Positions 7,531 through 16,100 of a DNA stretch of 64,000 nucleotides are shown here, one piece after another. Below the pieces are notes generated by a model, which saw only the letters and a program-made list of their open reading frames with translations, was not told the origin of the DNA and did not search any database. Position numbers and translations under genes: made by a program. Source of the DNA: CAVYOE01 sp963770155 (GTDB lineage Bacteria; Actinomycetota; Thermoleophilia; Solirubrobacterales; 70-9); assembly GCA_963770155.1 (NCBI GenBank), contig CAVYOE010000001.1, positions 2,046,001 through 2,110,000 of the forward strand. Direction: 5' to 3'. Positions within the stretch are counted from its first letter, which is position 1. Each line of letters begins with the position of its first letter.

Positions 7531-9303
7531 ATGTTTGAGAAGGTCCTGGTCGCGAACCGCGGCGAGATAGCGATTCGCGTGATGCGGACCCTGCGGGAGA
7601 TGGGGATCGGCTCGGTCGCCGTCTACTCCGAGGCCGACCGCGATGCTCCCCACGTCCGCTTTGCCGACGAGGCGTTCCTGATCGGCCCGCCGCCCGCCAA
7701 CGAGAGCTACCTCGTCGTCGACAAGATCCTCGAAGTCGCCCAGAGCGCCGGGGCTGAGGCGATTCACCCCGGGTACGGGTTCCTGGCCGAGAATGCTCCC
7801 TTCGCCAAGGCGTGCGAGAAGGGCGACCTCGTCTTCATCGGACCGCCGGCAAGCGCGATCGAGGCGATGGGCTCCAAGACCGAGGCGCGCAAGATCATGA
7901 AGAAGGCCGGCGTGCCGATCGTCCCCGGCGGCACCCAGGCGGTGAAGACCCTGGCGACCGCAAAGAAGCACGCGAAGGAGATCGGCTATCCGATCGCCTG
8001 CAAGGCGGCCGGGGGAGGGGGCGGCAAGGGGTTCCGGGTGGCGATGAAGGAGGCCGAGCTGGAAGCCGCCTGGGAGGGCGCCTCGCGCGAGGGGGAGAAG
8101 TTCTTCAGCGATCCGGCCGTCTATCTCGAGCGCTACCTCGAGGATCCGCGCCATGTCGAGGTCCAGGTGCTCGCGGACGGCGATGGCAACGTGATCCACC
8201 TCGGGGAGCGCGACTGCTCGATCCAGCGCCGCCACCAGAAGCTGATCGAGGAGGCGCCGGGTCCGCACGTGGACGAGGAGATGCGCGAGCGGATCGGCAA
8301 GATCGCTACCGACGCCGCCGAGGCGGTCGGCTACCGCTCGGCCGGCACTGTCGAGGGCCTGCAGGTCGGCGAGGACTACTTCTTCCTCGAGATGAACACA
8401 CGGGTCCAGGTCGAGCACTGCGTGACCGAGATGGTCGCCGGCGTCGACATCGTCCGCGAACAGGTGCGGATTGCGGCGGGCGAGGGCCTCTCGATCTCTC
8501 AGGAAGAGGTCGAGCTCGAAGGTCACGCGATCGAGTGCCGGATCAACGCCGAGGCCGCCCACAAGAACTTCGCCCCGGCGCCGGGCAAGATCGCCGGCTA
8601 CCGCGAGCCGGCCGGGCCCGGGGTACGGGTCGATTCCGGGGTTGAGCCCGGATCGGAGGTGACCCCGCTCTACGACCCGATGATCGCGAAGCTGATCGTC
8701 TGGGACGTCGATCGCGAGAAAGCGACGGCGCGGATGCTGCGGGCCCTGCGCGAGTACGAGGTCGATGGGCTGACGACCCTGATCCCGTTCCACGAGGCCA
8801 TCCTCGCCACCGACCAGTGGGCCAAGGCCGAGACCTGCCGCGACCTGATCGAGGACAAGGAATGGCTCAAGTCAACCGAGGACGTCTCCGCTTCGGGCGC
8901 GGGGGCGGGCGGGGACGATTCCGACGAGGCCGATCAGACGGAGCGGAAGTACCAGGTCGAGGTCGGCGGCAAGCTCTTCGACGTCAAGGTGATCGGCGAG
9001 GCGGGCGCCGCCGCACCGGCGGGAGGCGGCGGCGGCCTCAAGCGCCCGCCGAAGCGCGAGCGCAAGTCCGGCGGACCCTCCGCCAACACCGGCGACACGG
9101 TTGTCGCCCCCCTTCAGGGCAACGTCTGGAAGCTCCCTGTCAAAAAGGGCCAGGAGATCAAAGAGGGAGATCTCGTTTGCATCATCGAGGCAATGAAGAT
9201 GGAGAACGAGATCACTGCTCACAAGGCGGGCAAGATCACCGAGCTGATGACCAAGGAAGGCGCGCCGATCAGCAGCGGCGACCCGATCGCCAAGATCGAG
9301 TAG
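7531..9303 (+). CDS. Acyl-CoA carboxylase alpha chain: biotin carboxylase fused to BCCP
   Basis: Cytoplasmic biotin enzyme subunit of 590 aa that carboxylates and carries biotin for an acetyl-/propionyl-CoA carboxylase. Residues 1-450 are biotin carboxylase: KVLVANRGEIAIRV, the ATP-grasp glycine loop AAGGGGGKGF and EMNTRVQVEH. A Gly/Ala/Pro-rich linker follows, and the C-terminal BCCP domain carries EAMKMENEI with the biotinylated lysine. This is the fused layout usual in actinobacteria. No carboxyltransferase beta gene is in the window. CGTAATACT 8-9 nt before the ATG and the lack of an SD sequence suggest a leaderless transcript. Confidence 0.92.
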   Translation: MFEKVLVANRGEIAIRVMRTLREMGIGSVAVYSEADRDAPHVRFADEAFLIGPPPANESYLVVDKILEVAQSAGAEAIHPGYGFLAENAPFAKACEKGDLVFIGPPASAIEAMGSKTEARKIMKKAGVPIVPGGTQAVKTLATAKKHAKEIGYPIACKAAGGGGGKGFRVAMKEAELEAAWEGASREGEKFFSDPAVYLERYLEDPRHVEVQVLADGDGNVIHLGERDCSIQRRHQKLIEEAPGPHVDEEMRERIGKIATDAAEAVGYRSAGTVEGLQVGEDYFFLEMNTRVQVEHCVTEMVAGVDIVREQVRIAAGEGLSISQEEVELEGHAIECRINAEAAHKNFAPAPGKIAGYREPAGPGVRVDSGVEPGSEVTPLYDPMIAKLIVWDVDREKATARMLRALREYEVDGLTTLIPFHEAILATDQWAKAETCRDLIEDKEWLKSTEDVSASGAGAGGDDSDEADQTERKYQVEVGGKLFDVKVIGEAGAAAPAGGGGGLKRPPKRERKSGGPSANTGDTVVAPLQGNVWKLPVKKGQEIKEGDLVCIIEAMKMENEITAHKAGKITELMTKEGAPISSGDPIAKIE

Positions 9304-9315
9304 GGATCGCCCGGG

Positions 9316-9999
9316 TTACTTGGCGCCGAGCTTGCTCGCCGCTTCGCGCAGGTTCTTGACCGTCGCGTCCGGCGTCTTGCGTCCCTCGAGCTTCTCGCCG
9401 TTGCGGTTGACCCAGATCACCGGCACATTGCGCTTTAGACAGGGCCCGACGTCGGTCTCGTAGTTGGAGCCGATGTGCACCCAGCCCTTCTTGCCGCCGA
9501 TCCGGCGGGCGCACTCCTTGAAGTGGGTTTCGTCTGGCTTGTAGCTGCGGACCTGCTGTGCGGTCACGACGAGATCGAGCTCGGTGCGCAGGTGCTGGCG
9601 CGAGATCCCGAGGAGCTTGTCGTCGGTGTTGGTGATGATCCCGACGTCGTAGCGGTTGCCGAGCCGGTCCATGGCCGCGTTCGCCTCCCGGAAGGGAGGC
9701 CACTTGGCGACCGAGTCGGGAAGGAACTGGGCGCGCGAGGGCTCGATCTGCCAGCCGATTTCCTCGGCGACCTTGACCGCGGCGCGCCGCAAGACCTCGG
9801 CGTAGAGCTCATAGGCCCCGGCCATGATCTGAGCCTGGACCTCGAAGAAGTGCTCGAGCAGGGCCTTCGAGTCGATCGTGAGCTCGTCGCGCTCCGCCTC
9901 GGCCTCGAACGCGTCGGTGATCCCCTTCTCCCAGTCGATCAGGCCGCCGTAGCAGTCGACGGTGACCGTTTCTATGGATCTGAGGCCGGGGAGTGGCAT
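9316..9999 (-). CDS. HAD-superfamily hydrolase (2-haloacid dehalogenase-like)
   Basis: HAD-fold hydrolase of 227 aa. Motif I is VTVDCYGGLIDW (nucleophile Asp), motif II is IITNTDD, motif III is SYKPDETHF with the lysine, and motif IV is GSNYETDVGPC. The D-x-Y-G form of motif I resembles haloacid dehalogenases and related phosphatases, where the second Asp of DxD is absent, so the substrate is uncertain. ATG at 9999 is chosen because GGGGAGGGG lies 5 nt upstream. A longer in-frame reading to 10143 would add an Arg-rich stretch without family similarity. It converges on the biotin carboxylase gene with a 12-bp gap. Confidence 0.8.
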   Translation of the reverse strand: MPLPGLRSIETVTVDCYGGLIDWEKGITDAFEAEAERDELTIDSKALLEHFFEVQAQIMAGAYELYAEVLRRAAVKVAEEIGWQIEPSRAQFLPDSVAKWPPFREANAAMDRLGNRYDVGIITNTDDKLLGISRQHLRTELDLVVTAQQVRSYKPDETHFKECARRIGGKKGWVHIGSNYETDVGPCLKRNVPVIWVNRNGEKLEGRKTPDATVKNLREAASKLGAK

Positions 10000-10194
10000 T
10001 AGTGCCCCTCCCCGAGACCTTGCACCCGCATCGGCGCGCCCAGACCGCCACCGATGCGGCGTCCTCGGTCGGCCAAATGGCGATGCCATTCGGCCTCCCT
10101 GCGTCCTTGCCCGGCGGCGGCTGGCACGCGCCGCTCCGGGCACAATGTCTCTGGAAGGGGCACTGAGCGCAGCATTATCTCATCGCGCCGAGCT

Positions 10195-10210
10195 TGTGAC
10201 CGATGTCACC
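10195..10210 (+). promoter_or_regulatory. Candidate Crp-type operator upstream of sucC
   Basis: TGTGA-N6-TCACC at 10195-10210 fits the TGTGA-N6-TCACA Crp consensus in nine of ten arm positions. It contains the perfect dyad GTGAC-CGAT-GTCAC. Its centre is about 45-50 nt before the predicted transcription start of sucC. A Crp/Fnr regulator is encoded at 49955. Confidence 0.45.
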
Positions 10211-10254
10211 AGCCCCACGCACGGCAAGGACCATGAGATACGCTCACGCGGCTT

Positions 10255-11418
10255 TTGGACCTGCTCGAGTACCAGGGAAAGCAGTTGTTCGCGGCCCACG
10301 GGGTTCCCGTGCCCGAGGGCAAGCCTGCCGACACGGTCGAGACGGCCGTCGAGGTCGCCGAGGAGCTCGGCTACCCGGTCGTGGTCAAGGCGCAGGTCCT
10401 GATCGGCGGCCGCGGCAAGGCCGGGGGGATCAAGATCGCCGAGGACCGCGAGGCGGCCGAGGAGCACGCCAAGGCGATCCTCGGCATGGACATCACCGGC
10501 CCCCACGGCGAGGGCCCCTTCACCGTGCACGAGCTCTGGCTCGAGCGCGCCAGTGAGATCGAGGACGAGTACTACTTCTCGTTCATCCTCGACCGCGGTG
10601 AGAAGAAGGTGCTGGCGATGCTCTCGACCAAGGGCGGGATGGACATCGAGGAGGTCGCCGACAAGCATCCAGATGCCCTGGCCAAGCAGCACGTCGATCC
10701 CGAGGTCGGATTCGGGCCGAGGCAGGCCGCCGAGCTCGCGCAGGGAGCCGGCGTGCCCGAGGAACTCCACGGCAAGACGGCCGAGGTGCTGGTGGCGCTG
10801 TTCGAGGCCTACAACGCGAACGACGCCACCCTGATCGAGGTCAACCCGCTGATCGTGACCAAGGGAGGGGAGGTCGTCGCGCTCGATTCGAAGGTGACGA
10901 TCGACAACAGCGCCCTCTTCCGGCACGAGGAGCTGGCCGAGCTCGCCGAAGACTCGCCTCCAGAGGATCCGCAGGAGCGGATGGCGAAGGAGAAGGGCCT
11001 CACCTACGTCAAGCTCGACGGCAACATCGGCATCCTCGGCAACGGCGCCGGCCTCTGCATGTCGACGCTCGACGTGGTTGCCCAAGCCGGCGGCGACCCC
11101 GCCAACTTCCTCGACGCCGGCGGCGGCTCCAAGGCCGAGGCGATCGCCGACGCGCTCGAGGTGATCACCTCCGACGAGAAGGTGAACGCGGTCCTTTTCA
11201 ACATCTTCGGCGGGATCACACGCTGCGATGAGGTCGCCAAGGGGATCATCGAGGCCTCGAAGCAGATCGGCCTCGAGCTGCCGCTGGTCGTCCGACTCGA
11301 CGGCACCAACTCGGAGGAGGGCCTGGCCCTGCTCGAGGGCGCCAGCCTCGACAACCTGCACCAGGAGAAGACGATGCTGAGCGCCGCCGAACGCGTCGTC
11401 GAGCTGGCCAAGGCCTGA
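10255..11418 (+). CDS. sucC: Succinyl-CoA ligase (ADP/GDP-forming) beta subunit
   Basis: TCA-cycle enzyme subunit (387 aa) that couples succinyl-CoA cleavage to NTP synthesis together with SucD. The N-terminus (M)DLLEYQGKQLFAAHGVP matches the family start exactly, so TTG at 10255 is the start even though no ATG is present. The ATP-grasp core carries GGRGKAGGIK and the C-terminal ligase domain carries FNIFGGITRCDEVAKGI. There is no SD sequence. TACGCT lies 10 nt upstream, so the transcript may be leaderless. sucD follows after 3 nt. A candidate Crp site precedes the gene. Confidence 0.95.
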   Translation: MDLLEYQGKQLFAAHGVPVPEGKPADTVETAVEVAEELGYPVVVKAQVLIGGRGKAGGIKIAEDREAAEEHAKAILGMDITGPHGEGPFTVHELWLERASEIEDEYYFSFILDRGEKKVLAMLSTKGGMDIEEVADKHPDALAKQHVDPEVGFGPRQAAELAQGAGVPEELHGKTAEVLVALFEAYNANDATLIEVNPLIVTKGGEVVALDSKVTIDNSALFRHEELAELAEDSPPEDPQERMAKEKGLTYVKLDGNIGILGNGAGLCMSTLDVVAQAGGDPANFLDAGGGSKAEAIADALEVITSDEKVNAVLFNIFGGITRCDEVAKGIIEASKQIGLELPLVVRLDGTNSEEGLALLEGASLDNLHQEKTMLSAAERVVELAKA

Positions 11419-11421
11419 TTC

Positions 11422-12300
11422 ATGGCGATCATCGTCGACAACGACACCCGCCTGGTCATCTCCGGCCTCACCGGCCGCGAGGGGACCTTCCACGGCCTCC
11501 GGAACCGCGACTACGGGACCGAGGTCGTGGCCGGAGTCACGCCGAAGAAGGGCGGCCAGGACGTCGAGGGGATCCCGGTCTTCGACACGATCGCCGAGGC
11601 GGTCGAGAAGGAGGACGCCAACACCTCGATGATCTTCGTCCCGGCGCGGTTCGCCGGCGCGGCGATCGAGGAGGCGATCGACTCCGGCGTGCAGACGGTG
11701 ATCGCGATCACCGAGGGGATCCCGGTGCACGACATGCTGGCGAACTACTGGAAGGCGAAGGAGAAGGACGTGCGCCTGATCGGCCCCAACTGCCCGGGCG
11801 TCTTGAGCCCCGGCAAGGCCAACGTCGGGATCATCCCGGCCCAGTTCTTCGATCCGGGCCGGATCGGTGTCGTCTCGAAGTCGGGAACCCTCACCTACCA
11901 GATCGGCAACGAGCTGAAGCAGGCCGGCGAGGGCAACTCGACCATCGTCGGCATCGGCGGAGACCCTGTCGTCGGCTCAGACTTCATCGACATGCTCACC
12001 CTGTTCGAGGCGGACGACGAGACCGAGATGATCGTCATGGTCGGTGAGATCGGAGGCGACGCCGAGGAACGCGCCGCCGAGTTCATCTCCGAGAACGTGA
12101 GCAAGCCGGTGGTCGCCTACATCGCCGGCTTCACCGCGCCGCCCGGCAAGCAGATGGGGCACGCCGGCGCGATCATCTCCGGCTCATCGGGCACCGCCGA
12201 GGCGAAGAAGGAAGCCCTCGAGGCAAAGGGCGTCCGGGTCGGCAAGAGCCCGACCGAGGCCGCTCAGCTCGCGGTCGAAGTCATCGGCGCCGCGGCTTAG
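11422..12300 (+). CDS. sucD: Succinyl-CoA ligase alpha subunit
   Basis: CoA-binding partner of SucC (292 aa). The N-terminal Rossmann-like domain reads TRLVISGLTGREGTFH, PNCPGVLSPG binds CoA, and the catalytic histidine that is phosphorylated during turnover lies in the MGHAGAIISG segment near residue 248. The ATG is 3 nt after the sucC stop, so the pair is a coupled operon. Length and motifs are standard, with no sign of damage. Confidence 0.95.
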   Translation: MAIIVDNDTRLVISGLTGREGTFHGLRNRDYGTEVVAGVTPKKGGQDVEGIPVFDTIAEAVEKEDANTSMIFVPARFAGAAIEEAIDSGVQTVIAITEGIPVHDMLANYWKAKEKDVRLIGPNCPGVLSPGKANVGIIPAQFFDPGRIGVVSKSGTLTYQIGNELKQAGEGNSTIVGIGGDPVVGSDFIDMLTLFEADDETEMIVMVGEIGGDAEERAAEFISENVSKPVVAYIAGFTAPPGKQMGHAGAIISGSSGTAEAKKEALEAKGVRVGKSPTEAAQLAVEVIGAAA

Positions 12301-12353
12301 GGGACAGCCAGGGCAGGAGTGGCCGCTACTCCAGCGGTCCGCGGCGAGTGCGC

Positions 12354-13133
12354 TCAGAACGGCTTTGCGCTGAAGCCCGACCGAAGGATGGCCGCGTCAC
12401 CGCGGGCACGGCGCGGCAGGCGGCCGGGTTGGAAGCTGGGGTTGCCACCTGGCTTCCCGTCCGCCTGGGGCGCCCAGAAGGCCTGCACCCATGAAATCGG
12501 CCGGGCATGGCCTGCACGTAGTTCGCCTAGGCCGGCCTCCCCCAACTCGGCCGACAGCTCGTCGTGGGTGAACGCGGCCGCCTCGCTTGCAATCCCATCG
12601 CCGCGAAGCACCGGGTCCATTGAAGGGTCCAGGACCGAGAGCATGGCCGGGAATGATTCCGGGTTCAGCAGCCGCTCGAAGTCGAAGATCCAGACTGCCG
12701 CCCCGGTGCGCTCGCGCAGGGCAGCAATCTGCCGCAGTGCGCCGCGGAGGACCTCGAGGTCGGGCAGCTGGTGAAGCGTCCACACGCATGAGATCCCGTG
12801 CCAGGGCCGGTCGACGATTGAGTCGGGCAATGCCGTGATGTCGGCCTCGACGAGTTCGATGCGGCCGTCCAGGCCCTCGGCCTCGAACAAGCTCCGTGCC
12901 GTGGCAAGCATGTTCGGCGCCAAGTCGACTGCCGTCGCCTCGAGGTCGGGACGAAGACGGGCGACGTGGGCGAGCGCACGACCCGATCCGACACCGAGGT
13001 CGAGCAGCCTTGCGCCCTCCGGGAGGAGAGCGTTGAGCGCGCGGGCGCTGAAGTCGTACACCGCTTGCATGCCGGGGCTCGACGCGCCGCCGGCATGGAA
13101 CTGCGCTACGGACTCCGGCTCGTCCATGACCAT
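12354..13133 (-). CDS. Class I SAM-dependent methyltransferase
   Basis: Probable methyltransferase of about 259 aa. Motif I is LLDLGVGSGRALAHVA, followed by an acidic strand end (EATAVDLAPN) and VEADITALPD before the motif IV region, the usual Rossmann order. The substrate cannot be read from the sequence. The start is uncertain. ATG at 13133 or 13127 begins just before the conserved part, while ATG at 13250 has TACGGT 4 nt upstream and would add 39 residues. The gene converges on sucD, with 53 bp between the stops. The last 30 residues are basic and look like a disordered tail. Confidence 0.75.
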   Translation of the reverse strand: MVMDEPESVAQFHAGGASSPGMQAVYDFSARALNALLPEGARLLDLGVGSGRALAHVARLRPDLEATAVDLAPNMLATARSLFEAEGLDGRIELVEADITALPDSIVDRPWHGISCVWTLHQLPDLEVLRGALRQIAALRERTGAAVWIFDFERLLNPESFPAMLSVLDPSMDPVLRGDGIASEAAAFTHDELSAELGEAGLGELRAGHARPISWVQAFWAPQADGKPGGNPSFQPGRLPRRARGDAAILRSGFSAKPF

Positions 13134-13356
13134 CGGCTCAGGGACGCGTTCTCGCCCTGGCTGGTGGCGTCGTTCTCGCAACCCGATCAACGGCATCTTC
13201 CACATCTGCCGGGGCACGCGCGCATGGTCGCACAGCGCTGTGCTGCTCATGGCTACCGTAGTTTGGAACCCTAGTCGTGTTGCTTTTGCGCGCGAAGCAG
13301 GAGCGCCACGTCGCGCACCTGGTTGCATGCACGAGCGGAAGCTACGAAAGAGGCGA

Positions 13357-13767
13357 CTAGAAGCGCTTGACCGCGCCGGCCTCGGCGGCGCCCTCGGCCT
13401 CGCGCTCGGTCAGGTAGCGCGCCCAGCCGGTGATCACCCCGCGCTCGACCGTGACCACGGCGGCGCGACGCTGGTCCAGAGGGATGCCGGTGGAGCGCTC
13501 GGTACCGGTCTCGCTGTAGACGACCACGATCCGGTCGCCGACTTCCCGCACCTCCTCGATCGTCGCCTTGTAGTTGTCCCAACCGCCGATCCAATCCGAG
13601 AGGTAGGTGAGCACGTCCTCCTGCCCCAGCACCAGCTCAGCGTCTGGATCGATCGCGCGGTCGTCCCAGCGCACCAGAGGGTCAGCGAGCGCCAAGGCAC
13701 CGGCGATGTCGCCGGCGGCGTACTCGGTCATCGCGATCTTGACGAGGGCGCTGGTGGCCGAGGTCAC
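13357..13767 (-). CDS. NTF2-like/SnoaL-like protein
   Basis: 136-aa alpha+beta-barrel protein of the NTF2-like superfamily. It has an N-terminal helix, DPLVRWDDRA, a YLSDWIGGWDNYKATIEEV helix and a beta-rich second half (DRIVVVYSETG, AAVVTVERGVITGW). Members are enzymes or ligand-binding proteins, and no catalytic residue can be assigned here. GTG at 13767 overlaps the stop of the upstream SDR gene (GTGA), so the two are coupled. It is a recognisable relative of the protein at 35613, sharing the W-IG-WD-Y core. Confidence 0.75.
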   Translation of the reverse strand: MTSATSALVKIAMTEYAAGDIAGALALADPLVRWDDRAIDPDAELVLGQEDVLTYLSDWIGGWDNYKATIEEVREVGDRIVVVYSETGTERSTGIPLDQRRAAVVTVERGVITGWARYLTEREAEGAAEAGAVKRF

Positions 13768-14651
13768 TGCGGCGTCTGGGTCGAGACTTCGGTCTCCTGC
13801 TGTTCGGGCTCGACGCCCGGCTCGCTGTGGGCGGCCCGCTCCTCGTAGCCCTTTCGTGCCGACTCGTCGACGTCGATCATCAGCTTGTCGAGCTTCATCG
13901 CCTTGGCGATTGCCTCGCGCGCCCGTCGGGGCAGCAGCCCGACCACGTACCCGATCGACTTCGCTGACTTCGGCACGAACACGTCGAAGCGCACGTCCTC
14001 GAGCGCGGCGACGATCGCGTCGGCGACCTCCTCCGGCTCGATGCTCTTGACGCCGCGGACGTCCTGGACGCCGTCGGTGAGCTCCGTCCTCACCACCGCC
14101 GGCATCACGACCGAAAAGTCGATTCCCGAGCCGTCGAGCTCGGCGCGGAGGGCCTCGGTGATTCCCACCACCGCGTACTTGGTGCCGGAGTAGGTGGCGA
14201 TCCCGGGATAGCCGTTCTTGCCGGCGCCCGAAGCGATGTTGACGATGTGCCCCGAGCCGCGGGATTGCATCCGCTCGATCGCGAGCTTGCAGCCGTAGAT
14301 CACACCATGGATGTTGATGTCGATCTGGCGCTTTGCCGAGTCGTCGCCTTCTTCGGTGAACAGCCCGATCGGCATGATCCCCGCGTTGTTGATGACGACA
14401 TCGAGCGGCCCGAGCTGGCGCTCAGCCTCGTCGAGGAAGGACTTGAACGATTCGCGGTCGGTGACGTCAAGCGGAAGGGCGATCGCCTTTCCGCCGAGCT
14501 CGGCTGCCGTCTGTTCGGCCAGCTCGGCGTCGAGGTCGCCGATCGCCACCCGCGCCCCCTTCGCGACCAGGGCGGTTGCGGTCGCCTTGCCGATCCCGCG
14601 GGCGGCCCCGCTGATCGCAACTGTCTTTCCTTGCAGTGAGCGCTTCGGCAT
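13764..14651 (-). CDS. SDR-family oxidoreductase
   Basis: Classical short-chain dehydrogenase (295 aa). The cofactor motif is SGAARGIG near residue 14, NNAG is near 85, and the catalytic set is Ser in NIASGAG with Tyr-x3-Lys in ATYSGTKYAV. The C-terminal 60 residues extend past the usual fold and include a basic, possibly membrane-associating segment (IGYVVGLLPRRAREAIAKAMK) and a Gln/Glu/Thr tail. ATG at 14651 has GAGAGGA 5 nt upstream. The NTF2-like gene follows with a 4-nt overlap. The substrate is unknown. Confidence 0.85.
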   Translation of the reverse strand: MPKRSLQGKTVAISGAARGIGKATATALVAKGARVAIGDLDAELAEQTAAELGGKAIALPLDVTDRESFKSFLDEAERQLGPLDVVINNAGIMPIGLFTEEGDDSAKRQIDINIHGVIYGCKLAIERMQSRGSGHIVNIASGAGKNGYPGIATYSGTKYAVVGITEALRAELDGSGIDFSVVMPAVVRTELTDGVQDVRGVKSIEPEEVADAIVAALEDVRFDVFVPKSAKSIGYVVGLLPRRAREAIAKAMKLDKLMIDVDESARKGYEERAAHSEPGVEPEQQETEVSTQTPQ

Positions 14652-14720
14652 CTGTTCCTCTCTGGTGGTTTCCGGGATCGCCCGGTTCGATACGGCGCTG
14701 AATCTACGATACTGACACCG

Positions 14721-15824
14721 ATGAGCGCATCCGAGACGATCAGCTTCGCGCGCGGGGCCCCGAGCGCCGACATTCTGCCCGCCGACGAGGTGCGGGAGGC
14801 GGCCGCACGCGCGCTCGAGTCCGACTGGAAGACCGCCCTCTCCTACGGCACGGGCAAGGGGCACGAGGGGCTCTGTGAGTGGATTGCCGAGCATCACGGC
14901 GTCGATCCCGCCCGTGTGATGGTCACCAACGGGTCGCTCGAGGGCGGCGCAATGCTGTTCCGCTTCCTGCTCGACCGCGGCGACCGCGTCGTTGTCGAGC
15001 AGCCCTCCTATGACCGGACCCTGCTTCTGCTCGAGCATCTCGGCGCCCAGCGGGTCGGGGTGCAGCTGGAGGAGGACGGCGTCGACGTGGAGGCCGTCGC
15101 GGAGGTCACCGCCGGGACCGACACCCGCCTCGTCCACGTGATCCCGAACTTCCACAACCCCGCGGGCTGCACGCTCTCGGCCCAGAAGCGACTTCGCCTG
15201 GTCGGCCTCGCGGCCCAGCGCGGCTTCAACCTGTTCGAGGACGATCCGTACCGGCTGGTCAGCTTCGAGGGCGACCCGCTGCCGACGATGCTCGAGCAGG
15301 ACGACGCCGAGCGGGTCATCCACGCTTCCTCATTCTCGAAGACTGTGGCGCCGGGCATCCGGGTCGGGTACCTGATCGGCCCGGCCGGCGAAATCGCCGC
15401 GATGGCGAAGATGGCGAACGAGCTCTACATCTCGCCGAACATGCTGGCCGAGTCGGTCGTCTGGGAGCTCTGCACCTCCGGTGCCCTCGAGCGGAACATC
15501 GAGAAGGTGAACGCCGCTCTGCGCGAGCGGCGCGACGCCCTGGTCGCGGCGCTCCGCGAGAAGATCCCGGAGGCCGAGTTCGTCGTCCCCGGCGGCGGCT
15601 ACTTCCTCTGGCTCCAGCTCGGCGACGATGTCGACACCGCCGGCCTGCTCGCCGCCGCGAAGGAGGAGGGGGTGACGTTCATCGCGGGGCCCGACTTCAT
15701 GCTCGACGGTGGCGGCTCGAACCTGCGGCTGTCGTTTGCGCCGGTCTCCGCCGAGGAGATTCCCGAGGGGATCGACCGCCTCGCCCGGGCGCTGGAGCGG
15801 ACGCGGTCCCGCGCCGCGGCATAG
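14721..15824 (+). CDS. PLP-dependent aminotransferase (class I/II, LysN/MocR-like)
   Basis: Fold-type I aminotransferase of 367 aa, cytoplasmic. Recognisable parts are SFARGAPSADILP at the N-terminus, YGTGKGHEGLCEWIA, NPAGCTLS, FEDDPYRLVSF and the PLP lysine in SSFSKTVAPGIRVGYL. The pattern is closest to 2-aminoadipate/aromatic aminotransferases without a GntR domain. GATACT lies 7 nt before the ATG and no SD sequence is present. It is divergent from the SDR gene, with 69 bp between starts. Its TAG stop doubles as part of the -10 hexamer of the next gene. Confidence 0.87.
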   Translation: MSASETISFARGAPSADILPADEVREAAARALESDWKTALSYGTGKGHEGLCEWIAEHHGVDPARVMVTNGSLEGGAMLFRFLLDRGDRVVVEQPSYDRTLLLLEHLGAQRVGVQLEEDGVDVEAVAEVTAGTDTRLVHVIPNFHNPAGCTLSAQKRLRLVGLAAQRGFNLFEDDPYRLVSFEGDPLPTMLEQDDAERVIHASSFSKTVAPGIRVGYLIGPAGEIAAMAKMANELYISPNMLAESVVWELCTSGALERNIEKVNAALRERRDALVAALREKIPEAEFVVPGGGYFLWLQLGDDVDTAGLLAAAKEEGVTFIAGPDFMLDGGGSNLRLSFAPVSAEEIPEGIDRLARALERTRSRAAA

Positions 15825-15827
15825 AGT
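15822..15827 (+). promoter_or_regulatory. -10 element built on the upstream stop codon
   Basis: TAGAGT begins with the TAG stop of the aminotransferase and lies 6 nt before the ATG at 15834. No SD sequence is visible. This is the same geometry as other leaderless promoters in the window. Confidence 0.45.
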
Positions 15828-15833
15828 CCGGGA

Positions 15834-16100
15834 ATGGCGGTAAAACTCCACACCTGCTCGATGACCTGGCTGAAGGGCAACTGGCACCCATGCGACAAGG
15901 TGCGAAAGGCGCTCGACGATGCCGGCATCGACTACGAGCGGGTGAAACATCCCGCGATTGGAAAAGGCCGGCGCAAGGAGTACGTAGAGCTCACCGGTGG
16001 TGTAGCTGAGCTCCCCGCGATCGAACGCGAAGACGGCACCGTGGTCCGCGAAGAGTCCGACGACCTGGTGGCCCAGATCAAAGCCGGGAAGCTTCCCTAG
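15834..16100 (+). CDS. Glutaredoxin/GST-N-like thioredoxin-fold protein
   Basis: 88-aa protein resembling an N-terminal glutathione S-transferase or glutaredoxin domain: a VKLHTC strand, a CDKVRKALDDAGIDYERVKH helix-strand, a VAELPAIEREDG cis-Pro region, then a REESDDLVAQI helix. The canonical CxxC is absent. Cys8 and a Cys in HPCDKV are separated by about twelve residues, so classical dithiol chemistry is unlikely. Its stop shares the palindrome CTAG with the convergent DtxR gene. Function is not known. Confidence 0.72.
   Translation: MAVKLHTCSMTWLKGNWHPCDKVRKALDDAGIDYERVKHPAIGKGRRKEYVELTGGVAELPAIEREDGTVVREESDDLVAQIKAGKLP

Noticed and set aside
14652..15323. In-frame extension of the SDR gene to 15323 on the minus strand
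   Set aside because: It runs antisense through the aminotransferase. ATG 14651 has a clear ribosome site and the SDR fold begins there.
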